From: Bigelowiella natans CCMP2755
Taxonomy: Eukaryota; Cercozoa; Chlorarachniophyceae
Length of the DNA: 60,000 bases
Direction of reading: 5' to 3'
Assembly: GCA_000320545.1 (NCBI GenBank)
Contig: ADNK01003263.1
Location: 1-60,000, forward strand
Position 1 is the stretch's first letter. Each line of letters opens with the position of its first letter. The notes below the pieces were generated by a model. The model saw nothing but the letters and a program-made list of their open reading frames with translations. It was not told the DNA's origin and ran no database searches. Shown piece by piece: positions 1 through 19,917 of this stretch. The position numbers and the translations under genes are program-made.

Positions 1-26
1 GGGGGGGGGGGGAAGTAGAACAGCTG

Positions 27-67
<41 letters not shown>

Positions 68-192
68 TACACTGATGTTTGCCTCAGTCTCACTACCACC
101 GCAGCTAGTGAGTGAGTAATCTCTTCCATATAAGAAGAAAGACTACCTCTCTATCAACACAACACTACTAATACTACTAGAAAAGAATAACC

Positions 193-240
<48 letters not shown>

Positions 241-340
241 TTAATACTAAGCACTAGATGTTTCTAACTATCACTTAGCAAGAACAAAGAGATGACAATG
301 ATGATGACAATGATCATGATGATGATGGTACAACGAAAGC

Positions 341-372
<32 letters not shown>

Positions 373-511
373 GCGCTATTACTACTCACTACCTACTACA
401 ACTACTACAACTACAATTACTACTAATTATAATAGTAAAATTATTTTTAGATTCAGTTACGGCAAATGAAACATTCATTTATTTACTGATACGATTGATT
501 GATGATCGTAG
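1..511. repeat. Microsatellite-rich DNA upstream of the first visible exon
   Basis: No exon could be recognised here. The stretch starts with a run of 12 G, then (AC)n from about 31 to 62, an (AG)n tract at about 197-236, and CAA-type triplets at about 340-372. It most likely belongs to an intron of the esterase gene that follows, because the first visible exon opens with an AG acceptor at 510-511 and encodes residues well inside the esterase fold. Confidence 0.6.
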
Positions 512-7238
<6,727 letters not shown>

Positions 7239-7544
7239 CACTATAGCGATGATTAGAGTAGTAGTTCATAGTAGTTGCTGCGTTTTTCCAAAATAAACAA
7301 GGAATTACTTAATCAAAGGGAGGGGGAAGATCTAGAAGATATTTGCAATATAAATTTTGAGAACATTCAACGTAAAAAAAAAATTTTAGGGCGAGCATAA
7401 TTTGCAAGCTGAGATGGATGCCAAAACGAATCTTGATGATGGTAATGATGAGGAGGAGGAGGAGGATCGCAAGCGATGATGCAGAGAATGGTAAGATGGA
7501 ACTTAGAAGATAGCCAGCATATGATAATAACGACATCTGCTTTC

Positions 7545-8480
7545 CCTTTCTTAAAACGTTGCCCTTAAACCAAATACGTTATAAACAGCTGTGCATGCTG
7601 CGTAGCTGTAGTCACTTGGCTAACGATATCTAGACGTCTGGACAGCCTAGACATGCAAATATAGCGTCTAGACGTCAATTCTAGCTATAAATATATAGCG
7701 GTGCATATTACATACGTAAATAGCGCGTGTATGCAGAGCAACATGTATCGTAAGCGATGTGTATAGCCGGACAATGCACATTAGCGAGCACCGTCAATCG
7801 GCAGCATCTTACGCATACCATGCGATGCAATATACGATGTAGTGTTGTATGGCCTGCGTCGGACTTCTGTGATTTCGATCGCATGCAGACGAGCGCGCTG
7901 CAACTCTAAAAATGCAAGACGAATGCACATCGGAACTAAAAAGGCGCGCATGCTGCGCTAGCTGTAGCGCTATCTAGCTATGCTGCCACCTAGCTAGCTA
8001 GTAGTTAGGCTCTAGACAGGTACATTTTTCGTTATGAAATGATTATTTTTTTCCAATACAGTCATCCTACATGTAACTAGCTATGATGTAGCAGATGCAT
8101 GTACGTCGTAGCGTTTGCATCTGCGTACCAAGCCATCACACTACGCCACGTAGCCGCATCGCATGTGTGCGTTGCAATGCCATGTAGCAGTCTGCTAGTA
8201 ACCGATCGTCTAACGTAACGATGTAAGCCATCCATGCTGAATATATTGACTAAAAATGCTAGTAGCATAGGTGTATAATAGGCTGACTGCATGTCTGTTA
8301 GATGCGATATCACAACGCACATCCTCGTCCGGGTCATGTCAGCATGCTATTTCTCGATTCTGTCAATATGCGTGTGTAAATACTAATAATGATTTTTACT
8401 TGTTGCTGCCGTTGCCATGCGCGATCGGTCGTGCTAGCGTGTGGTCAAGTAAATAGCTTGCAAAACAATGAAGTATGTGA
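7545..8480. repeat. CTAG-rich intergenic island (1)
   Basis: The spacer between the convergent esterase and SF3A1 genes changes texture here. Triplet microsatellites disappear, and short palindromes such as TCTAGACGTC, GCTAGC, AGCTAGCTAG and GCATGC recur many times, notably at 7630-7690 and 7960-8020. Open frames on both strands are short and show no recognisable protein. It resembles the islands at 30.6, 34.3, 42.3 and 53.6 kb in composition, so it is probably a member or remnant of a dispersed repeat. Confidence 0.6.
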
Positions 8481-8716
8481 TGACTTTATATGGTTTATGT
8501 TACTACTCTGATCCATGCTAGCATAATGACCAAATTCATGCGAGCAAAAAAGAAAAGTTGCAAATATCATTCCAAGCAGAACATATATATAGATGAACAC
8601 ACTGTGGACGATAATTGTGGACCATCACATAATAAGGGCAATACATCGCAGTGTTGAATCAAGCGAAAGCTTCAGCATCATCATAACCATCATTTTCGGC
8701 AAAGAAATTGTGGGTT

Positions 8717-11700
8717 TTATCGCTTCCTGCGACCACGTTCCTTGACTCCAAGATCGATCATTGTGCCCGAGCTGAGATTTAGTGCAGCAAATGTCTGCTG
8801 ATCCTTCAAGAATTGACCACCGTTGCTCACACGTAAACGCATTTTTTGCGGTGGCATGTCGTTGAGAAGAGTCTTGAGGCGTCCCTTGAGTGAAGTGACC
8901 TTCTCTGCCACACCAGGAAGGATCACCTCTAGCACTTGCCCATTGAATTTCCAGTTGGCTCTCTTCTCGTCAAGAGGCACCACGACTTTAATCGTCAGAG
9001 CGCCAGGATGTTGCTTGACGAAATCAGCTTCAGGTACTACTGTTGCTGCCGGCTGCTGCGGCTGCTGCTGCTGCGACGATGCAGGCATCGTCCGTTGCTT
9101 TTTCTCTGGTGGCATTCCTGAAGGAGGAGGAGGCTGATGGTGTCCTCTTGGAGGGAGGGGCATGGGCGGCTGCTGTCGCATGCCTCCTGGGGGTGGCATG
9201 GGGGGGGGACCTCGGCCTCCTGGTCCAGGAGGAAGCGGAGGCATTCCTATTATAATTATATTTATAATTATAATGATTAATTATTCTTACTTTTGAGTGA
9301 GAGTGAAGTGTGACATGACAGCAATAACAATCAAGTAATATATGATAATAATATTGATAGCAGCCATGTTTGCTCCAGTGTACGTTACTAATGAATTGAC
9401 AATGATGATGATGATGATGGTGTACTACTGCTGCTACTGCTACTACTACTACTTACTACTACTACTACTACTACTACTACTACCTGGCATGCCCATTCCT
9501 CCTGGCATAGGTGGTCGTCCAGGCATTCGAGGCATCATCCCTGGCATGGGGGGGGGGGCCTCCTCCTCCTCTTCCAAACGGAGGAGGAGGCATTCCTGGA
9601 GGAAATCCTCGACCAAAGGGTGGTGGTGCTGGTGGCATTCCAGGAGGACCTCGAAACCCTCCCCTTCCTCCCCCTCCAGGAGGCATGGGAGGTCCTCGTT
9701 GCATCATCATTGGAGGTCTAGGCATCATTCCACGACCACCTCCTACAGGTTGAGGAGGAGGAGGACCTCCCATCCTCGGCGGCTGAGGCAGACCACCGAC
9801 AGTGCTGCTACTATGGGGGGGACGATTAACCGCTGAAGAAGAGGTGGTAGTAGTAGTTGGACCCCTAGAGATCATCGACGAAGAAGAAGAAGAAGATGAT
9901 GATGATGGTGCTGGAGCTCGAGAGGATGCTGCTCCTCCGCCTCCTTTTGGTTCTGCTTTGTCCTTCTCATTCGCTGTCTTGAGTCTTGTGCGGTGTTGGA
10001 ATAAAATGCTATCGTCAGCGTCTGTTGAATCTGGGAATAACTGTTCGTCGTCCGTAGTGAAAATATCAGGCCTTTGCCTTGTAAGTCTGGCCAGGTTACG
10101 AGAGATGTCAGCATCCTGCTCGCTGATGCCTTCAGAACGTCTCGCCTCTAGTGCCTCCTTCTTTTCACGCCATTTTGGATCAAGAAGCGCAATACGCATG
10201 TGCTCCTCCATCTCGTTCACGTGGACGAGCTGGCCTGTTATCGGCGACTTCACGTACCTTAATGATAATAATCAAATAATAATAATAAAAAATAATAATC
10301 AGATTAAGAAGAAGAAGACACAGAACATCAGAGAATATGGCTACTTACTGAGTGGATCTCGTCTCGATCGTTTGTTTCACGTTTTTATCGAGTGCTGCCT
10401 GTCTGGGTGGTGGCGCAGACATAGAAGAACCACCAGCAGCAGCAGCATCTGATTTCTTATCAATGTCCATTCCTACTGTACTGGTGGTGTCGCCACTTGG
10501 AGGTCCTGGTCCGGGAGGGGGAGGAGGACCACCACCACTCGGGGCATTCAGAGCCTGCAGCATTTCGTCGTAGTCCTTGCAGGGAGGGGGAAGGTACCTG
10601 ATGTTTTACATAGAGATTCGTAAGTCAGAGAGGAATGGAGAAAGAAGGTGTGCCCAAGTTGCTGTTACTATATCATCATGTACCAATGATATATATATAT
10701 ATATATATATATATAAACATACTCGTCATCCTCCGTAGTGAAGGTAATGGTCTCTACGACGACAAAGTCATGCCAATCGATCGTTGCGAGCATGCTCTCC
10801 TCCGCTGCATCACGATCCCCAGACTTCTCTGCTTCTTCTGCTCGCCTCTTGGCCTCGTGTTTAGATTGAACGAGTACTTCGCCGTATATTGTCGCCGGAT
10901 TTGCAGCCTACATAAAACAGATAGTAGTTCGGTTGTCCCCAAAGGTCAGAAGAAACCGGAGTAAGAATGGGAAAAATATGGTTTCAAGTGAATAAATGGT
11001 CTTCATGTAGTGTGCTTCTTGTTCGTCTGACCTTCGTTCGGAGACTGTCAAGTAGCTTAGATGGCGGAATGACGACCTTAGCATAGGCATCAACGAGTTT
11101 CTGGAAGAAAGTGAAGAGAGGATGTGCTGGATTAAGAAATTCGAAAGAAGGGTTTCTCTGTTCACGAGCCGTCAAACCCGCCAGAAATTGACGACCATTG
11201 CGCGCAACAAATTGCGCGGTAAGCTTGATTATATCCACGTCAACAGGGGTCACAATCGATGGTGTCCGTACAGAATACACATTCTTTGGTGGTGGTGCTC
11301 CTCCTCCCTGCTGACCAGCTGTTTTTGCTGCTGCTGCTGCAACAGCCTTCTCATCGGCAATTTTCAGGTTGGCAAGTTGTAGGTATAACTTCTCTTTTAG
11401 AGTGCGTGTGCGTTTGGCTTCTTCTTCCTTGAGCTTTTCTTCCTCAGCACGCTTTGCTTCGGCCTCTGCTGCCTGCACGGCTTTTTTCTTCTCCTCCTCG
11501 GCCTTCTTCTTCTGTGCTTCCCCAGATTTCATCTATTATCCATGTGGCTGTATTATTTTTCTTTCTATTGTAATTCTATACGATGGAAGATGTGAAAATT
11601 ACTCTCGGATTATTCACTATGTTTCACTATGAATTAATCTATCCCTCACCTGCTGGATCATGTCCTTGTAATACTTGTGGTAGTGATTGTCTGGGAAAAG

Positions 11701-12084
11701 GAACTGGAACTGTTTATTCTTTCCATTCCTCGAAATAATCTCTCGCTCAAATTGCTCTCCCAGTCGAGCAATGAAGCTAGCTGTTCTATCCACGATAACC
11801 TGTAGATTTAACAGCGAAAAATAAATAATGCAAACCACGATGATGTTCCCTAGAAGCAGCCTGATTCCTATTCTTCAATATTTTTTATCTATTGTACCAA
11901 TCGCAGAGGGTACAAGCTACTCTTTCAGTCGCTCATCACTACCACTACCACCACCTAATTCTACCTTGATATCAGGCGGTGGAGTAATTATGCCAACTTC
12001 GGTCCCAAAGGTCTCTGGGACAGCAGCGGGTTTCTCTGCCGCCGACCCGTTCATCCCGTTGACAGTCGCAACTTCCTCAGGCAT
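8717..12084 (-). CDS. SF3A1: Splicing factor 3A subunit 1 (SF3A1 / Prp21 family)
   Basis: Subunit of the SF3a complex of the U2 snRNP, needed for branch-point recognition in the nucleus. The start ATG is at 12084-12082. Exons are 11965-12084, 11650-11799, 11032-11532, 10723-10907, 10349-10597, 9484-10257 and 8717-9246. Domains in order: SURP1 in exon 2 (VDRTASFIARLGEQFE ... FQFLFPDNHYHKYY); a Glu/Lys-rich linker, then SURP2 in exon 3 (IIKLTAQFVARNGRQFL ... FEFLNPAHPLFTFF); the SF3A1-typical IDWHDFVVVETI segment in exon 4; SPITGQLVHVNEMEEHMRIA in exon 6; a Pro/Gly-rich linker; and a C-terminal ubiquitin-like domain in exon 7 (ALTIKVVVPLDE ... GTMIDLGVKERGRRKR). The order matches the whole family. 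Frame is lost inside exon 6 at an 11-base G run (+ strand 9548-9558), probably a homopolymer miscount because the family-like Pro/Met/Gly reading resumes one frame away. It is head-to-head with the THADA gene. Confidence 0.95.
9548..9558 (-). other. Apparent frameshift at a G11 homopolymer in SF3A1 exon 6
   Basis: Upstream of this run the frame reads GRGGGG-PPP. Continuing with 11 G gives HARDDASNAWTTT and a stop beyond the exon. Removing one base (or adding two) restores a Pro/Gly/Met-rich reading (MPGMMPRMPGRPPMPGG) that meets the donor at 9483-9482 in the phase exon 7 needs. A sequencing or assembly length error in the homopolymer is the simplest explanation; a real allele-specific frameshift is the alternative. 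Confidence 0.75.
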
Positions 12085-12833
12085 TTTGTCTTGCCGGTCT
12101 CAAGAGCAAGACTTTCTTCTTGAGATACCGAAACTATGACAAGGACCACTCCCTGAAAGAGGAGACTGGGTTGGGGCTCGATTCGCAGTTGCGTTTGCGT
12201 GAAATGGGTGAATGCTCTTAATTTCAGACGCAACTTTCTTGTTCACGAAAGGACGATATTTTAAACAATGCCAATTTATGAAATATATTTGTTATATCAT
12301 TGACTGTGCTGTATGAACCCCTATATTCTAATTTTCATCTCTTATCCGAGAAGAGCGATAATGACTGAATTTACCGCTATTTTCTTTTGGACAAAGTTAA
12401 TAACTCGGGAGATACTACAACATAAGCAACATTCTTGTCGAGTAACATTGTGAATCTTTACCTGAAAATAACGTAGAAATCCTTCTTAGTCGTATGTAAC
12501 TAACTGGGAAGTGCTTCATCACCTAACAATGCCCTTATTCTTACTTCACAATTTGGTCTTGGGGCTTGTTTTTACCGTAAGAGTTGTTGCAGAATGTTGC
12601 TGGTCATAATAAACAGTAAGTAGTTGTAGGCACAATTAAATGGATATTATTAGCTTGAATGCGATCTTCCTTTCACCGTCATCATCGTCATCCTAATTAT
12701 TTTCATGATTAAAGCTGTTGCGCTTTGCTTTATTTATAGATATATTATGGGTAAAATATTGTCGTGATACTGCTCAAGGAAAGTTACATGTGAAAGATTA
12801 GCAACTTTGAGGCAGTACAGACGTGACCTACAA
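12085..12833. promoter_or_regulatory. Divergent promoter spacer between SF3A1 and THADA
   Basis: About 750 bases separate the two start codons, which point away from each other. The spacer is AT-rich and largely free of the microsatellites seen in the introns. I see no convincing TATA box or protein-binding motif; the promoter role is inferred from position alone. Confidence 0.45.
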
Positions 12834-15483
12834 TGGGGGTAAGTCTTCTATCTTTCTTCAAGATTTAGGGCCTATTAGACTTACAATCATGATATGCGTA
12901 CCCTCCACTTTGCCGTGATAATCTTCTCCATCTGTCCCTGTATCTTCTAAACGATTAGAGAAAGAAGGCTCAGAGGAAAGGAACTAGCTGCTTCGATGCC
13001 CTCACACGAGCCACAGAAACAAAGGTTATGATGGTGGTGGTGGCGGTGATAGTGGTATGTATGGTGGTCTTACTGCTCTGTAAAGTTGTTGTATAACTCG
13101 ATTTTCTTCGTGGTCATAACTGCGTTGCTGCTTCAAAAGTTGTATAACTCGATTTTCTTCGTGGTCATAACCGCGTTGCTGCTTCATATTGACGATATTG
13201 TACATCATCATCCACCCTTTATTTAGGCTCCAGGACGCAAGGGTACTTTACAGCAGCGCTTCTCATCATCGTCATCAAGTGGCAGTAAGCATGGAATTGG
13301 TCCGAGGCTGCTACCGATTAAAGGGGTCCAGGTTGATTATTAGCCGTATACTGGTTTCTCTTCTCTTCGTCATTAAACTCATTACATCGCTGTTGTCCTC
13401 GTTGTAGGAATGTCTAACTCGGCTAAAAGTAGCAGCAACAGCAGCATCACCGTCACCATCATCATTGACGTCGTTATCGCCATCCTATCCTACCGTTCTG
13501 AGGGAGATATCTCAAATCTTCCAGGCGTTTTTAGAAAGTCAAACGCTCAAGGTGTTAGGCCTTCTCAGATAAACTCATATCACATTATTCAGATTTTTTT
13601 GCCAACATAAGCAATAGCAAGCTCCCCGGGTCGCTGTTAGCTAGTACAACGTGTCTCTGGTGTAACAACCAACATCTAGCCGCTTCTAATCTGATTTTTT
13701 ATTCACGACTGTAGTGGAATATCAAGAAGTAGTGTAGTCGCACTTCTTCCGATGGGTAGAAATGACCGCATTTGTGTGATGTTGTTGTTATTCTTTATCT
13801 TTACTACCTGCAGGATCAGGCTCGTAGCTTACGGTCCTTGCAAAGGGTGTTGTCTCGGGCGACAACACAGAAAATGTTACACAACAGAGAATCTTACGAC
13901 AAAGAGAAGAAAGGAGGAAGAAAAGAGCAAGAAGCTGGAGAAGTTGTTAATCCTCTCCTGGATTCAGGAATTCAAGTCGCTATATTCGATGCTCTTCTTC
14001 CTTGCATGTAAGAACTGAAACAGAACAGGATAAATTATGAGGACGCCTATCATAACGAGAACACCTATACTCGAAACAGCAGTAGATGATTCTTTGGATT
14101 GATATTAAAACCGAAATAATATTTTCATATGCCTCCTTCCTCCAAGAGCTCTGTAACAAAATAGAGCAATCTGGATGAACGCGTGGGGCAATAAATGTTC
14201 CTATTATTGCCTATTGATCCATCATCATCATTCACATCCACATATCATAATGGTAATAGTACTGCTTCCAGTATTTATTTGGAAGAAGCAAAGCACTCGC
14301 GTGTGCGTATTATATGATTGTCAATTGTTTGATCTAAGCGGTTGTTATTTATCCATCTTCTCTTTTTCAACAATTTATTATTATTATTAGGGTGGTGGCT
14401 AAATATCCTGACACTAACTGGGGCCTAGTTCAGCCAATATGCCGCACACTTCTAGCCTGTGACTGCAGAAACCATGCTGTCAGAGCTATTCAAGATGTCT
14501 TGAGTCGAATTGCAAATAATGGAATAATTAAAGGAGGAGAAAGAAGCCACCATTTGTGGCTTTCTGAGATAGATGCACTTCTAGAAATGAAGGATCTTTC
14601 TCAGGAAGCGTTACAGCATACCGGTGGGGCGGTGTTGACGGGCTTGTGCAAGACGCTCAAGCAATTACTACGCGATGATGATGATGATGATGGTGATGAT
14701 GCGGCTTTTCTCGGTGCCGATGATGATCATCAGCCACTTGGAGAACGAGGAGGAGGAGGAGGAGAACAAGATGAACGAAAGCTCAGTTACTACTACTACT
14801 AATACTACTACTACTACTACCACTACCAAAAAAAGTACTACTATCGTCATGAAAATCGACAATAAAAGTCAATTACAGTAGTAGCTACAGCAGCGAGTGG
14901 TTGTGGTGATATTATCATCATCTGTACGCATGAGAACAGTTGATGGTGTTCAATCTTGAATATAATCAGCGTGTGAACAACAACAACAGCAACAACAACA
15001 ACAACATATCTTATACAAGCGGTATTGCCGCTTGTCCTTCTTCTTCTTCTTCTTCTTCTTCTTCTATCCGATCAGATCTTTGTCTCGATATTCTATCTCG
15101 CGTTATTCTGTTGATTTCACCGAAAAAAACAACTACTAATGTCTTTCCCTACCAAGGGAATAAGGGAAAATTTTCGCCCCAACCATCGTCATCATCATCA
15201 TCTTCATATTCTCCTTCCTCATTGATACCGCATGGAAAAAGAGTAATCGTCTACTTTATCGGCACCATCAAAACAAGTGCTAGTGTCGTTGCAAGCCTTT
15301 TACTTTCTCTCGTAGGAATTCTCCGTAATCACCACTATTCTTCCGACCTCTACACGCACTCCGCCCTATCGCTCGTATCTTTGGTGCTTGCGCTCCATTC
15401 AGAGGACATTCATGATCATGTTGACGACGATAATGATGGCAAGACAAATGTAGTCATGTTTCTATAATTACTCGGATCAAAAA

Positions 15484-15515
<32 letters not shown>

Positions 15516-16841
15516 CACTATAATGATAATAAGTCATGTTTCTACTACTACTATTACTACTACTACTATTACCAGTGTAATAACAATAATAATACTAATA
15601 CTACTAATAATATAGTGGGTGTAGATAATAACAAGAATAAGTTATACGCAAATAATCATTGTTGTTTGAATAAAATGGTAATGATTACAGGTCACAGCAG
15701 CAACAGCAGCTGAAGATATTACAACAATAACAACAGCAAAAAGCACTACAAAAACGGTTAAAGCTCTATACGCTCTTGCTACCGGATGTGCGGTTCCACT
15801 TCCAACTTCCATCGATGCTGTTGCTGCTGCTGCTGATGATGATGACGATGATGATAGAAAAACTGATAATGACAACGCTGAGAAGAGGCAAACCAAAAGA
15901 AGAAGTATATATCTTCGAAATCTCGATCCATTTGCCAAGCTTGCGGTCATGCGCGCCATTCTCGCACAGACTCCTCCTAATATGCTTCTCATGGCTATAC
16001 AAGATCCAGAAGAAGAGACAGAAAGAAAAAAAAAAAGAAGAAAAGACAGGAAGGAGATTCAAGAGGAAAGAAAAGATACTACTTGCAAAGAAGGAGGAGA
16101 AGGAAGAGGAGGAATGGACTCTGGTGATTATTATTCACTACTTAGCGTGCTATATGAGCCTATTGCAGCAATGTGTAGCTCTCTCCAAGGCAAACTGGCT
16201 GCTACAGCTATGCGAACAATACGGTAAGTAGTAGTAGTAGTAGTAGAAGTAGTAGTAGTAGTTGAGTTGATGGTGACAAGACATATTCTTCTATTCTTCT
16301 CTTCAAATATGTGTGAGCATCATCTTCATCGGAGAATAATAATGACTAGATCGCCATCCTACTCACACTAACTACTGTCACGACTAACTACTAGATTCAT
16401 TCACAATGTACTCCTCTTAATCATTTATCATGATAATCTGTGCGTTCTTATCATCATCATTATTATTATTATTATTATTATTATTGTCGTTGTTGTGCTG
16501 TCTGTACGTTACCCCCCCCCCTCCCCCTCCCATAGATTGTGGCTCAATTGCGCCAGAGTCGTCGTTCTGGAGAAAGCTCCTACACCCATTTCTGCTGCAA
16601 CAACAAAATCAACCATCAGCAGAATGGAAATGACCGTCGAGGAAAAGCAAAGAAGTGAGGATGAGAACGAGGAGGAAGTATTAAGAGGCGTTTTTACATA
16701 TTTGAGGAGTTTGGTACGATCATTAGTCCACAAACTCCATCACGACGTGATCAGTAAAAGCTGGGAACATCCCTCTCCTATGGTTATTCACTTCATTTGT
16801 CGCTGTCGTCGTCGTCGTCGTAAATTAGAACAATAAGAGGA

Positions 16842-16882
<41 letters not shown>

Positions 16883-17855
16883 GCGCTAGCAGAGAGCCGA
16901 AAAAAAGAACAGAATAGTGAGTGAAAGAAAGTTCGTTGGTATGATAGATAATAAGAATAGTGAGTGAAAGAAAGTTCGTTGGTATGATAGATAATAAGGT
17001 GTGGATTGTTTTTGGTTGCTGTGGTGCTGTGCTGTGGTGCTGTAGGTTGTGAAGAATGTTAAGGCTCTTTATGACGTGACTCTCGATATCATCCTACAAG
17101 ATGATATAAACAAGGAGAAGATCAAGCAGCCCATAATATGGAGGTCTATGGAAGATGATTTTCCACCACCACCACATTCCTCCCAGCAGCAGCAGCAGCA
17201 GCTTGCTCTTGCCCTTGTCATGCAAGAATGCTGTGTTAGCAGCAGCAGCAGCAGCAGCAGTAGCAGTAGTAGTGGTAGTGGCATCATCATCATCATCCCT
17301 GAATGCAAGGAGGTGCCACCTGCAACGAAGGGCGTGTGCTGGCGATTTATGACTCTGATTCAACGGTCAGATTATTATTGTCAGAGACTAAAATACTTCT
17401 TCTTCTTTTTCTTCTTCGTCTTCTTCTTTGGAGCTAATAAGTCGTTACTTGTTGCTCGAGGCGGAGGAGGAAGAAGATGTTGTGGCATATAGTAGTAGTA
17501 CTAGTACTAGTACTAGTAGTAGTAGCGGTTGGTCTTTTTAGATGAAACAACTAGTAATAGTAGTAGCAGTAGTCGTAGTTGTAGCAGTAGTACTACTACT
17601 AGTAGTAGCGGTTGGTCTTTTGATGAAACACCCCCCCCCCCTACTCCTCCTCATAAGAGCTAGTTTTTTTTTTTAATACTCATCGTCAGATGTCCTCCGG
17701 AATTAATTGCGATGCCGAAATATTGTCGGCCAATTATTCGCTGGTTGTTAATGGCTGCACGAGAAAATGAAAGACGCGTATGGGGGGTATAGAAACAAAA
17801 GCCGCCTTCTTTCATGCATGCAAACTATTTACTCAGTAGCAGTATTAGTAGTATA

Positions 17856-17894
<39 letters not shown>

Positions 17895-17974
17895 CATCTT
17901 CTCACTATTACTTTATGCTCATGAAGGAGGAGAAGGTAAGAGGAGACTATCTGACAACAAACAAACGATGATGT

Positions 17975-18007
<33 letters not shown>

Positions 18008-19209
18008 TACACTACTCCGATTGTGATAATAATTATTATGCGTTGTTGTTGTTGTTGTTGTTGTTGTTGATATCGTTGCATGTACTACTATTCCGATGAT
18101 CATAGGTGGCAGCGTTGACAATCCATGCTGTGCTTAAGCGGGTGCATCTTGGTGTACTATTGAAAGGAGGAGGAGGAGGAGGAGGAGGAGGAGGAGGAGG
18201 AGCAAAGGGTGATGATGATGATGATGATGATCACCATTTCAGTCATCTCGATATACAAGCTCGAAAGCGGCGTAAAGCCACAAACCGCCGAAAAGCAAGA
18301 AGAAGAATGGGAAGAAGCTCAACGAGAGCAGCTCTTCCATCTTTATTGTCTTCTTCTTCAGCAGCAGCAGCAGCAGCAAGTATGAACGACGTGATGGTTA
18401 TCGATGATCATAGTAACCATAGCAGCACACAGAAGAATAAGAAGAAAAAGAAGAAGAAGAATGATGATGATGATAATGATGACCACAAACGACGTTGCAT
18501 TATTACCAATTCTTCAAAACGTCGCAAAGTAGATAAGGAGGAGGAGGAGGAGGAGGGTGGAGGAGAGGGAGGTGGAACTATGATGATGCCAGCACAAAGG
18601 ATCATCACCGCTGGTAGTTCTACAGCAAAACAACAGCAACATGCATGGGAACAAGCCTGGGCTCATGAGCTTCTTGCGGGTAATTCATTATTCTATTAAT
18701 TAAAATTTGATACTAATTAAATGAATGCTGGTATAATATTTGAGAAAAAGAAAAGAACAAGTGTGTTTGTACGTTTGGTTACTCTTTTTTGCTGGGATGT
18801 ACCATTATTATTGATGCAAATGATAGTAATATTGATGATGATGATGATGATGACGACGACGACGACGACACCGATAATGAAAGGCATGGTCAATGGCGGA
18901 GCGGGGGTCAGAGAAAAGATCGCCAACGATATCGTGGTCGAATAATTAATAATAAATAATAATAACAACAATAATAATAACAATAACAATTATAACTAAT
19001 AACGAATTCTGCAATGATTGATCATCTACTCCTCGAGTAATGCTAGTAGCGATGTTCTCTCTCTCTCTCTCTCTCCCTCTCTCTTTCTTCTTCGTCGTGT
19101 GGACAAAAGCATATAATGTATGCATCCAACGCGGTCCTGATAATATATATTACTAACAGACGTGGTACTCATTAGTAGGAGTACTAATCGTATGGTATAT
19201 ATTGTTATC

Positions 19210-19240
<31 letters not shown>

Positions 19241-19426
19241 ATTCTGTCAGTAATAATATGTATCATTCATTCATTCATTCGTTCTTATTTCGTCAGGGCC
19301 ACATCATGCAAAAATGGGATGAAAGTGCTGTTGATATATTGCTGCGAGAGCTCACAAAAATGGAAAAAGATGAGAGAGAGCACATGGGAAAACGTGATGA
19401 TGATCATGATGATGATGATAATTACG

Positions 19427-19460
<34 letters not shown>

Positions 19461-19830
19461 CGATCCATTATTTCGAACACGTATGGTTCTAATGTCTATT
19501 GCAAGGGCCAAGGGTAGCAGCAGGGCATATACCCTCACTTCACAATCAGAAGGAGGAGGAGGAGGAGGAACGAGAGAATCATTCTTTGTCATCAATGAAA
19601 GAATGTATCTGAGCGCGCTTTCTAGCCTGGACTCACAGGTACTATTAGATGTTATTATTGTTAGTTGTTATAATTCTAATATGCTGCTCTATTAGTGTTA
19701 AAGTCTTAAAATGCTGCTGTTGCTGCTGCCTAATTTCAACCTGCAGCACAATGGAGGGAATGTGATACATTGGCGCACAAACTACAATTTTGATGTTTTT
19801 GTTATTCTCCTCCTCATTTATTTTTGTTGT

Positions 19831-19864
<34 letters not shown>

Positions 19865-19886
19865 GGTGGTGGTGCTTCTTCTTCTT

Positions 19887-19917
<31 letters not shown>

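Noticed and set aside
8823-9255. Plus-strand frames across 8823-9255 and 9511-10573
   Set aside because: They are antisense shadows of the Pro/Gly-rich exons of SF3A1, which has clear family motifs on the other strand.
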